DNA from: Sipunculus nudus
Lineage: Eukaryota; Annelida; Sipuncula; Golfingiida; Sipunculidae
Reading direction: 5' to 3'
DNA length: 64,000 bases
NCBI GenBank assembly: GCA_026874595.1
Contig: CM049310.1
Span: 2,976,001-3,040,000 of the forward strand
Below are positions 47,107 to 58,795 of this stretch, in pieces (position 1 is the first letter of the stretch; each line of letters opens with the position of its first letter). A program made the position numbers and the translations under genes. The notes beneath the pieces were generated by a model, which was given only the letters and a program-made list of their open reading frames with translations, did no database searches and had not been told where the DNA came from.

Positions 47107-48641
47107 TGATCAGCTAGAACTAGCAGAAGGCAAAAAAAAAAAAAAATCCAGGACGACCTAGCAGAGGAAAAATTATTGAAACCTTTCTTTAAATATGGTA
47201 AAGATAAATGAATGTGCTTATTTTCCAAACTCAATGATAACTTTAATCTTGATCTCCGACATCTGAATCAGATTTAATCAAATCATGGCTTACCTTAACA
47301 CAATACTCCAGCCCAAGTAATTAATTGAGTATAGAGGAGCACGTTAAAATTAATCTTGGCAAATCAACATAAAATATATTAAGGTTTCATTTAAAACTGA
47401 TTTAATATTAAGAGAAATCAAGGTATGTACCTATTTTTCAAATCCAATTGAAAAATTTCATGAGATCTGGGTGAAAAATTAAATTTCATGAAAATCTGAC
47501 TACTCTTACAATACTGCTCGTGTGACAGTGGGTGGGTTAAACTAATCCTTGCTAATCTATATTTAACTATTAAAACACATTTTTATTGGGTATTCAGAAC
47601 ACTTCATCCTTTACTGAAATATGCCACATTTAAAAGGATAAGCCTGTATATATCCTGGTGGTCAAGTCTAATTAAGATGAAACTTCAAGCCCCGTTAACA
47701 CGACTTTCCAAACAATTTTGAACCCTGCAATATCATAACATAAACACTAACAAATAAAACGGAATATTTGCTTATCACAAAAATCTATTGCTTATTATTT
47801 AGATTAAAAGCTTGTATAAACTGACTTTAATGCATCAATTTAAAGGTTTAGTGATATATCTGTAGGGTAATGTTTACTGGAAGTCTGAATATATACCAAA
47901 TAACATGCATGTCCTACACTGTATGAATTTGTATCCGCAAAAGACATACGTATGCTCCATGGTGCGCAGTCCGCAAAAACTGTTTCCATAAGTACGTACA
48001 TTTTTCTTGCGGATACCCTTCTGCGTGCCTCTTTTGAAACTGCAAGGATGACAGCCAGGAAGAAGGTCAATGTCGCATCTCACCTGGCGCCAGGGCACTG
48101 TTGGGAAATGTGGGCATTTTTGCCATCCGCAAAATGGATGAATCACTCACCGATCCATTTCCATGCAGTCAGTTTTTGCAGATATGCATGTGGAGCACAT
48201 TAAAAGGTACACATGGAAACAGTTCATCTTAAAGAGAGGGATGCGATTTTTTATGTAAGAGACGTACGAGATTTACGGATATATGGAAACACAGCTTCAA
48301 TCTTATTTCCCAGGCATGAACACCTGCACATAAAGAAAAAACATCTACCAGCTGAAATGGAAATTTCAAGCTTATGCATTGTAATAATGTAAGTCATAAG
48401 TGTATAAACCCTGAAGACAGGTTTATATGGTTCACCCACTCAGCTCAACCCAATGAATGTATTTAATGTGACATTTGGTCAGGTCTGCACAGCTGATAGT
48501 ACACAATAATAATACACTGTTTGATTGAACTATATTTTGCATCCCTCAGAGATCACTAACAACCCAGAGAACCATTCAGCCCCATGGATTTATCACAACC
48601 TAAGTCAGGGTTTCTACCACAGTCTAAGTCGTCAAATGAAG
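47107..48641. other. Spacer with a small inverted repeat
   Basis: GTATCCGCAA at about 47931 and TTGCGGATAC at about 48010 form 10-bp arms, perhaps a decayed MITE. Frames on both strands over 47840-48200 show no recognisable domain. Confidence 0.4.
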
Positions 48642-50044
48642 TACCGTAAAATCTCCACTTAAAACCGCACTTCCGATTAAAACCGCACCCAGACTTCGCC
48701 GAAATTCCAGGCGAGACACCGCGAGGGGCTCAAATACGAAGAACCCCCCTTTAAAACCGCACCAACTTTCGCTACGGAATGATTTGACAAAAGACACAAT
48801 CAAGCAATCATCTAGAAATGAACACGCGTAGGTTGCGACTCGGCCATTCCTGTCCACTTTAAAAATTCCTTGGGCATTTTATTTAAACACATAACACTTT
48901 TTTGCAGGGTCACTCAAGCATGAAGTTTGGGAAGACGTAAGTGCCGGTGAACCTCTGCCTGTTTATACAGATTTTATATTCCGTGCCGTATTCTTGTTTG
49001 CTACTGATTTGTCATTATATTTTGGAAAAAATATTCTGCTGATCCATTTCAAGTCACTGTATATTTTAATTCTAAAAGTAATATTTTGAAATCTTAATTT
49101 TTGATGAAAATTCCATTTTCTGGAATTACTCGGAAGATTCAAATCATTTTCATACCGGTTACTTCGGTATTATCTTCGTCACATCGTACGTTGACATCGC
49201 TCCATGTCACAATTTGCTGGTGCGTTTGAAAACATCGCTGGTCAACTTAATTAAATATCGAAGTAACTGAAGTTACCTTTTAGAGATACGCACGTATAGG
49301 AAACATGACGCTTGAAAACGAGTGATTTTAAGGTAAAATTAAAGTGGCCAGTCCGGGTTAGCAAGTTTTTTTCCTGAAGAAAGTTTCCGTGTGGAGAGCC
49401 ATTTTGTCAAGGCAGTGTTCGCGCAAGGCACGCTGGGACGAAATAGGTGGCTGTTCTATTTACCACCCACCGCTTACAGCCGTTCAAAATATTCTTAGCA
49501 GAATACCGGGGTGTTTCAGCACATGGCGGCACTCAAACTTGATTTTAAAACGATCGTCTGCCATTGTGTGACTCTTTACGATGTCAGCTTTTTATTCATT
49601 TTACGTTTTAAACAAATAATCATTGCTAAATAATGCCGCAAATGGGTTTAAAGTAGGCTTTTATTTCAATTTTGCTTGACCATGCCCAACGAAGTGGACC
49701 GCTGTGTGTAACAGCAGGGTTGTTGTAAACGTATTATTTGGTGACAATTACCAAGATTTTATAACAAGTTTTATATCACACGAAAACTTATCAGCAATAT
49801 TTAATTTATAAATAACAAATAATCGTAAATAATACATTTACACACGGCTCCCATGCATGCTAAGAACAGCCTTCGAAAGTTGCAATATTATCGCCCACGC
49901 GCCGGCCCAAAAACGATGTCTGTCAGGAAGATATTCAGGAAACCCTTCTAGTATAAACCGCACAGTGCTTTCAGGAAATCAACCTGATTTCAAGATTTTG
50001 AATTTCTTGATTAAACCGCGGTTTTAAGTGGAGATTTTACGGTA
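48642..50044. mobile_element. 1.4-kb TA-flanked element with 27-bp perfect terminal inverted repeats
   Basis: The left end TACCGTAAAATCTCCACTTA is repeated, inverted, at the right end; identity continues for 27 bp to ACCGC. The TA at each end fits a TA target duplication (IS630/Tc1/mariner/pogo type). Three GCGGTTTTAA sites lie in the first 110 bp and two at the right end, as expected for transposase-binding sites. No transposase frame remains. The interior is CpG-richer than its surroundings. Confidence 0.85.
49398..49438 (-). promoter_or_regulatory. Promoter-like cluster: YY1-type and ZNF143/Staf-type motifs
   Basis: Reading the minus strand, TCCCAGCGTGCCTTGCGCGA (49419-49438) matches the ZNF143 (SBS) consensus, and CAAAATGGC (49398-49406) matches YY1. 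ACATGGCGGC lies nearby at 49521. These are typical of TATA-less housekeeping promoters. Activity is inference. Confidence 0.45.
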
Positions 50045-51767
50045 GGTAAATATTCTCCCAAGGCCTGATCCACTGACTCGAGACTAATAACTCCCCATCA
50101 ACCTAACAATATTTATATAACCAGACTGACAATGAGGCCACTACATATATTGCCTTATATTCCTCTGGTCCAAAATGACGGTAACTATATGGTACATAAA
50201 CACCAACCTGTTTTGTAATCCATAATGTCCAAAGTGACCTTAATTGGTTTGTACCTGAGCAGTCTCATGTACTGCTTACTCCACACTTTTGTGACTGAGA
50301 AAGCCCATAGAAATAACACAGAGGATATTAAGTTGTCAGCTGAAAATTCAACTGTTGATTACGTTTAGAAAAATATGATAACAGATCACATAAACATTTG
50401 TTCTAGTTTGATGTTTAAGTTGGCACAAATGTAAAATAATGCATTTGAAACAGCCCTTTCTACTGGATTAATCATGTGGCAATTAGCCAATCAGTTAATG
50501 GTCACCTCATTCCAGACCAGTTAAGGTTCTTCTTTTATGTCTCCCATGGCCTTTAGAGGCCCCCAGATTATGACCCTAAGAGAATATTAAATACTGAGTT
50601 ACCCAATACCATCAATGTATCAATAAAAGTACAAATAATGATTACAATGATGGATATTTGACTTGAGATCACAGGGCAGCATGGATATGTGTGTGGGGGG
50701 GGGGGGGAGATAGAGAAAGAGAGAGAAAAAAAAAGAGAGAAGTACGAGGGAACAACTGACCTTCAGCATAAAATTTCAGTGCCACTATGCACTAAAATCA
50801 ATGTCTGATAGGGTTATCTGTTTATTCACATTATCTAAATTCACTGGTCTTTGTCAAGGTCACTGGTAATATGCACAAAGAACTTGATGTGAGCGCTGCA
50901 GCTATCAAAGAGAGGTTGGAAACCCATGGGACAAAATGTGTTGCTACCACACAGGACAGAGAAGAAGCCAGCAAATTGTCAAATATAAATGATGGTTCTT
51001 GTAATGGAGTTTTTCGTCTCATATTAGGCCTTTAGTCCTTCATCCATTTTTGTGTCAAACTACATGAAAACATTTAAATAATCCACAAATTCAATGGGCA
51101 CCCACTGGCCACCAGAGGAATAAACTTATATGCATCTCCAGGCCTATCTTAAGTGTCTGAGACATTTTTTATCAAATGACCAGCAAGTATTTTAGCAAGC
51201 TCAGCCTGACTGCTCCGTGTGGCTTGTTCAGTGCTGTCATCAGCGCCATGGATTTAATATCTCAAACGATCAATCCTCCTTTGAACCAAGCAGCATCTCT
51301 TTGATGCTAGGTTTGCCTCCTGAGATGAAAGACAACCTCTCTCTCTGTACAAAAGACTGAGATCCGCCAGATTATTCTTCAGAGTTATCAATCTAGGATT
51401 TGATTAGTGTTTGTGTATTAGTCATATATAGATACAGTACTGTACTTTCAGGTCAGTAGGTCCTCTGGTTGAGCTGTTATTCCAGCAGGATCAGGTTTTG
51501 TCTCACCTTACTAGATGCTTAATGGAAATGAAAATATGGATTAATAATGTTTTTATTTCTTGACAAAGCTTAAATAAAGTATTAATGAGTAATGATATAA
51601 CCTATGAACAAATCCATACCAAATATGTATACCTATACAGACATTTTCCAAATCTTCAGTCTGAACCTGGTTACCACAGAGGCATAATAGGGAAATCTCT
51701 AAAGAATTTCAATGATTGACTCTAATGCCTTAACAGCATATAGAAGATTCTGGATTACTCCTAGCAT
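50045..51767. other. Spacer with G and GA tracts
   Basis: A G-tract and GA-rich run lie at 50694-50742. No gene or repeat family is supported. Confidence 0.45.
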
Positions 51768-52352
51768 TACCATATTTGACTTAATAAGCGCCTCTCCCGT
51801 AATAAGCGCCCCCCCCCCTTTTTTTTCACTTTAAGAAAACAAAGGGATGAGCCATCCTAACCTCTCTTTTCTCCCTAGCCAATGTAACATGGGGCAACAT
51901 AATGCTTTCATTTCTCCCCGCCAAGCTTAAAAGTTACTGCCAGTTTTTATTCTATCTCCGTTAGGCTTTAATATCTAATGTAATAATAATATTAGTTACA
52001 CACAACAGAATCAGTGGTCAAGTGTGTCATAGATAACATTGACTGACTGTGTCCGTGAAGGTTGATCCTTGCAGGTGGCCATGCTGATTGGGTGACCTGG
52101 ATTCAGGTATTTGGATGTAATGAAATATATATACTTACACTATTTGCTCATGTACTGGACAATAAATTTTGTTTTTGTTTGTATTAATCGTTTATACATC
52201 AGATTTACATGTGCACATAGTTAAATAGAATGCAGCAATTCACTTGAAACATGTATACAGTGATATGACTGTTGATGCCGCAGACAGCATGCGGGGCTTA
52301 CCCATTTGCTCAAGATCCCAAAGCCCTGGGTTTATTTGTGTGTATAGAGCGC

Positions 52353-52372
52353 TCGCGCAAGGGATGCTGGGA
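52353..52372 (-). promoter_or_regulatory. ZNF143/Staf-type motif
   Basis: The minus strand reads TCCCAGCATCCCTTGCGCGA, nearly the same as the motif at 49419-49438. It sits at a comparable place inside a TA-flanked element. Confidence 0.5.
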
Positions 52373-53008
52373 ACCTACTAGCCTACTTGGCTTAATACCG
52401 TCCAGAAGCACATAATATGCATATTAAAACAAGGATGATTTTTTCATATGGTGCCTTATTTACTGCGTAAAATGTTCACGAGTCCAGTGAATGCAGAAGC
52501 TGTCAGCTGGCTCGCACAGTAACATACATGGAGACTCGCACATGGCACTTTGATTACAATACAACCAGTAGTGTGTTATAACTATAAATATGAAGCGGCC
52601 TTTCCTCAGGTGACGCAAAATTCAATGTTTGTCAAGCTTGTATTATTGGACTACATCAAGAATTGAATGTATTATAACGGGACCGTGTTTCCGCAGGATA
52701 TAAATATGACCAATTTCCTCACAATTTTAAAACAAAACCCCAGATTTGGTGCATATACGCACTGAAGTTAATGTAATTTGTTGGAGTCAGAGGGCCGGTA
52801 TTTCAGCTTTTATTAAACAAGGCTTACAGGCCTAATGCGAACCTGTGCAATGAGATTACACCAGGTATAATGCTTCAATGCCGGACCATTACTTTTCAAG
52901 AACATGTGTAACATGTATATGAACAATGCAAGTACTATACACTTAGAACAAGAAACAATTAAACAAACATCACTGCTGAAATTATGGCATGGGTGCACAC
53001 AACACAAA

Positions 53009-54354
53009 AACAAGGGACCCATGGGTCACGGCGCTCACCTGATCATGATTGGACTATAAATGTATCACCGTTGTGATACTATATTGAGTAGATAAAGCTT
53101 AGAATATCATGGTCATGTTGGGCTTTTATAAAGGAATATAATGTAATATGTGAGTAAATGATATATGAAATAACCTGACTGATGGATTAATATGGAGTAA
53201 AATATAGTGGTTTATTTTTTATTTATTTGGGAGGGGTCGAAAAAAGCAATTTATTTGAGCAAATATGAATGCAATGACAGTATGCTAAGCAGTGGTATAA
53301 TGATGATAAGGCTATTTGTTGAAGGATCTATAGTGTATGGAAAACTGCAAGAGTTCAATTTGACAGATACAAGGTTATGATTAACTATGCTGATGAGGGG
53401 ATTTATGAATTTGTGACTGTATGACATAATATCTTGACAAGATCGGTCTTGACAAGGTGCATTATTTTGATCCCCCTCACATCTACATTTTACACAATAT
53501 TGACATAATTTCTGGCATGTACATAGGTACCTATGGACAAATGGTCAATAGTACTGTACCACCTGGAAGGTTAAAATCTTAAAAATATGATGAAATGTAG
53601 ATAATGTTTGAGAGGAAGAGGTAATCTGGGCCATGGTTGGTTTATATGATTGAAGAAAATGTTGCAAATAATATTTGAGACCTGACCATGCCTTTCCACT
53701 GGTTACCTTTTTGATAAGCTGTTGACAGTTCAACAGTTTACACATTTGTCTGATGAGATCCAATTTATTTGGTAAACCTTTATGATATGTATACAGTTGC
53801 CATAATGTCCCCATTCCACTGGTGAAATGACTTGATGGGGGGGGGGGTGTTATGATAAGAGTTACAATGCCTCTGTCTCTCTGTAGATATTTTCTTTAAT
53901 TATTAAATTTTATGCTATAGCCATAGAACTATTGTTCACAGTGCCAAGGAGCAAAGCCTCAGTAGGATGAAGAAGGGGATGGTGAGAGTTACAACACCCT
54001 TGCATATACATACAGGATATGAAATTTAATTCAACAGTGCTTATAAAACAAAGTTTATTCATGAACATTAAATATTTAAAACAGACAGAAAGATGGAGAA
54101 ACAAAGCAAATAATTTTTTCCCCATTCTACTGAGCCAAGAAAAAATTAACAATATTTGCATTTATTCCTTTTTTTCATTACATAATTTTAATCCAAGTTT
54201 CCGAATGTTACTATAAATTTACAGTATAACATACATGTGATTGTGAATATTTCAGTTGATTCACATTTTTAAATTGCATCAACATTTATAGCTAATGTAT
54301 CTAGTTTATAGTACCTGTCAACAGAATGGGATGGAGGGAGGAAGGGAGGCAATT

Positions 54355-54405
<51 letters not shown>

Positions 54406-57021
54406 AAGATAGAGAAAGAAAGAGAAAAAGCAGAGGAGAGAGAGAGAGAGAGAGAGAAAGAGAGACCTAGACTGCCAGAGAGAGAGAAAGAGAGGCTCTC
54501 TGGTAATTACTGCCTGACCCAGCCTGACCCAGACACAGTGGCAGTAGGTCAGACCTGAAGGTGTTATGTAACTGCCCAGTACACTGCATTTATACTGATC
54601 TGATGTAAACAATGAAGACATGGTACCTTGAAACTTGAATAAAATCTACAGTTTTTGATCAATTGGTTTCAAATTTTAGATTTTAACAGATGAAATGTTA
54701 ATGTGTACATGCTGTGAAAATTAAATCCACAGCACTAACAGGAAAAATTTGAATATTTATATTTTTTTAAATGGTATCAGGAAAAAAAGAAAAGTATTCT
54801 CAGCTATAAAACTAATACATGTGTTAAAATTAATCCAAGGATCAAAACACCCAATATATCATACCAGGAGCAAACTGGAGTTGGGAATGTTTAATTTTAT
54901 GAACTGAAATAAAGGACGAGTAATACAAATTTTGATTATTTAGCCAGTATCATGTAACAACTGATACAACCATGAGTTATAAGTCAAACAAATTAAAATC
55001 TTTAATGAGCACTTGTCTGAGTAATATTTTAAATTTTTGACATATTTATTTATTATTTTAATTTGGTAATAGATATAAACCAACAAGTTAAACACCTGGA
55101 AAAGACCTGGAAATTTAGATTAATTTAATATAATCAACTGCATCCTTGTCTATCATTATCTTGCTTCATATAATCCCTAATAGTAAACAACAATTTATTT
55201 TAATTATTTATTTTTCATTTTTATGGTTGAAATGAAAAATACCCAATGGTGACTGCATGGTGTCATTTGAAATACAATTTTGGCCATCCATGGAAGATCC
55301 ATAAATGATCAGTAATTGCAAGGTAATCCCCTGTAACTCATTAACTATAAATTCCTTTCCATTTATTTTTTTAAGTTCTTATCATAAACCAAGAATTAAA
55401 AAAAAGTTTATTGTTATGTTTATGGCCTAAACAAATACTAGTGGAGGGGGTTGGACAGTTAGATCCAGTTGAAGCCACCCAAGAGCTGGCTGGCTGCAGA
55501 GTGCCTCGCTTCAAGCATGCATAATTGGCCTGAAAGGTCAATGTGGGGACATAAAAGAGGGGCTTCAGTACAGCCAAGGTGTGATATGGTCTCATAAAAA
55601 CTTTCATAAAAGCTAGTTTTTGACCAATTCCTTTTAAAACTTCAGAATTTAGAAGCTAAAATCCTTACGTGTGCAAGATATGAAAATTAAATCAACAGTG
55701 CTTACAGGGAAAAAACATGCCATGGCCAAAGTTGGGCAAAATTTAAGGTACTGATTTTATATTTATGCTAATAACTTATAAAATTTGAAAAATTCAGAAC
55801 TAATTTTCAGAATACAATTGAATCTTGATTAAATAATGTTATATCCCTGGCAAAAAATGTCTACCTTCAGCAATTTTCATGTTAAGAGAGTAAATATATT
55901 TCTTGATTTTTTACAAAGTGCATTATGTTTAGGCCTAGAACTTAAAACAATTACACAATACTGACATCATTTCTGGCATATGCATAGCGAATGTATAGAA
56001 AAATATGTATATTATATATGATCAAAGTCAGATCAGTGGTTTTGATATTAGGCAGTCTTAAAGTGTAACAATGCGGTTCTAATGGAAAAATGAAGATTTT
56101 TCTTAATATCTCGAAGGAATGCAGTCCTAGTGACCAAACTTTTAGTATGGTAGAGGATTTGGGGGACATCTCACTGTATGCAAAATTTAAGGAACTTAGA
56201 GCTGAAGCTGGGGAGCTGAGCTCTAGTGAACTGCATAACACTAGCTTGATGTAAACAATATGTGACATGGTGCTTGAAAACTTGAATAAAAGCTACAGTT
56301 TTTGATCAACTGGTTTCAATTTTTTTGTTTTAACAGTTGAAATGGTAACAAAAACATGCTTTGAAAATTAAATCCACAGCAGTTACAGGAAAAAAACGTG
56401 CCATGGTCAAACTTGGGCAAAATTTAAGGTACCAATTTTATATTTTTGCCAATATTTAAAAAAATTTAACAGATTTTGATCTAATTTTTGGTATACAATT
56501 AAATTTTGATTATTTAAAGTAGTATTACTGAAAAAAAATTCCTACCTTTAACACTTTTGGTCTTAAGAGACAAAATATCTTTCCTCATTTTTTTACAAAG
56601 TCCACTATGTTTGGGCCCATAACTTTTTTAAATTAAATAATACTGACTTAATTTCTGGCATGTACATAGGAACCATATAGAGAAATATTTATGGTAAAAA
56701 TGAAGAAAACCAGATGAGTGGTTTTGATATTAGGCAGTCCTGAAGTGTGAAAATAGATTTCTTATAAAAAATTGAGGTTTTTCCTTAATATCTCGAAGGA
56801 ACGAAGTCATATTGACCCAATTTTTGGCATGGTAGGAGATTTTGGGGCCATCTAACTGTATGCCGAATTTCAGATTGGTAGGTCCAATGGTGTCGAAACG
56901 TGCCAGTCTTACATCAGACATCCAGACGGACAGACGGGCGGACGGACAGACAGACAGACGGACGGACAACGGACAATGGACCACGACTATAGCTCAGATG
57001 ACTTTTAGTCAGCTGAGCTAA
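53009..57021 (+). mobile_element. T1 element, copy F, nested in T2 copy c
   Basis: It starts AACAAGGGACCCATGGGTCA with CGGCGCTCACCTGA and ends AGCTCAGATGACTTTTAG and TCAGCTGAGCTAA. The 5' 500 bp match copy D and the 3' 1.4 kb match copies D, E and G. Repeated blocks with GTGCCATGGTCAAA or GCCATGGCCAAA occur near 55710 and 56398. ACGG/ACAG microsatellite is at 56925-56970. Confidence 0.8.
54355..54500 (+). repeat. (GA)n tract
   Basis: A nearly pure AG run followed by degenerate GAAAG repeats inside T1 copy F. The RERERE and LSLSLS frames are artefacts. Confidence 0.95.
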
Positions 57022-57023
57022 CT

Positions 57024-58795
57024 AGAATACGAGTAGTCAACAAGGGACTATGTGTATCCGCCAAAATCAGAGTGGGACGGGTGAAGTGAGGCATGGATTG
57101 AGTGGCAAGGGGAAATAGAGTGAGGTGTGTTGCATAATAGCCTGGATGTCTGCAGCTAAAATGTGTATGTAGGTTGCGCCACCTATCACAAAATCCAGAG
57201 AGCTGTCCAAGTTGTATACATATGCAAAATTTAAGGCAGATAATTCAAGCCACTACTTGTTTATGAGTGATTTTATCCCACACCAGACAAACAGAAGGAC
57301 GCTGTGCAAAAATGGTGGCAGGGTGCCACATATTTTGTGTATGATTAAGAGCTATGTGAGAAATATGCACATGCAAAATTTCAGTGGGATATGTCAAACC
57401 AGTCCTGAGATATAAGCCTGAATGTCAGCAGTGTATACATAAATGTAGGTGGCGCTACCTGCAACAAAATCAAGAAAGCTATCCAAGATGTATAAACCTG
57501 CAAAAATTTAGGCAGATATGCCAAACCACTGCTGAGGTATTAGTGATTTTATCCCACGGCAAACAAACAGACACACGCTGTGCAAAAATGGTTGCAGGTG
57601 GCGCCACCAGTTTTGCATATGATAAAAAGCTATGTGAGATCTATAAACATGCAAAATTTTTGCCTAATCCTCAAATGGTTCCTGAGATATGAGTTTGGAT
57701 GTCTGCAGCATAAATGTGAATATAGGTGGCGTCACCTGTCATAAAATCAAGAAAGCTGTCAAGGATGTACAAACCTGCAAAATTTCAGGTGGATAAGTCA
57801 AACTACTGTAGAGATATGAGTAATTTTATCCCAAGGCAGATGAACAAATGGACGCTGTGCAAAAATGGTTGCAGGTGGCGCCACCAGTTTTGTGTATGAT
57901 GAAATGTAGGTGGCACCACCTGCCACAAAATCAAGAAAGCTATCCAAGATGTATAAACCTGCAAAATCTTAGGCAGATATGTCAAACCACTGCCGAGATA
58001 TAAGTGATTTTATACCATGGCAAACAAACAGATGGACGCTGTGCAAAAATGGTTGCAGGTGGCGCCACAGTTTTGCGTATGATAAAGAGCTATGTTAGAT
58101 CCATAAACATGCAAAATTTTTGCCCAATCGGTCAAATGGTTCCTGAGATATGAGCTTGGATGTCTGCAGCATAAATGTGAATGTAGGTGGAGCCAACTGT
58201 CATAAAATCAAGAAAGCTGTCAAGGATGTATAAACCTGCGAAATTTCAGCTGGATAAGTCAAACCACTGCTGAGATATGAGTAATTTTATCCATGGCAGA
58301 TGAACAAATGGACGCTGTGCAAAAATGGTTGCAGGTGGCGCCACCTTTTTTGCGTATGATAAGGAGCTATGGGAGTTCACACATGCAAAATTTTGGCCCA
58401 ACTGGTCAAACGATTCCTGAGATATGAGCTTGGATGTCTGCAGCTTAAACGTGAATGTAGGAGGTGCCACCTGTCATTAAATCAAGAAAGCTGTCCAGGA
58501 TGTATACACATGCAAAATTTCAGGTGGACAAGTCCAACCAATGCAGAGATAGGAGTGAGTTTATCCCAAGGCAGATGAACAGATGGACGCTGTGCAAAAA
58601 TGGTTGCAGGTGGCGCTACCTTTTTAGTGTATGTTATAAAGCTATCCAAGGGGTACATTTGTACAAAATTTTTAGCCTGATTGGTCAAACGGTTCCCGAG
58701 ATATGTGGGTTATTGTTTGGAAACAGATGCAAAAATGGACCCTCGGCAGAGAGGAAAGGTCAGAAGTCAACCAAAAATGAGGGAGCAGGGGCTGA
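57024..58795 (+). mobile_element. T4 element, copy c, 3' truncated
   Basis: It starts AGAATACGAGTAGTCAACAA and TGTATCCGCCAAAATCAGAG. At least eight core units follow with GGTGGCGCCACC or one-base variants, for example at about 57597, 57877 and 58337. The expected GGTGGATACAAT end is missing: sequence passes from AAAAATGAGGGAGCAG straight into T2. Confidence 0.7.

Noticed and set aside
48914-48940. ATGAAGTTTGGGAAGAC followed by GTAAGT, resembling a first coding exon (MKFGKT) of an SPX-domain protein
   Set aside because: Six residues are too few, no second exon follows, and the promoter-like motifs nearby lie downstream and point the other way.
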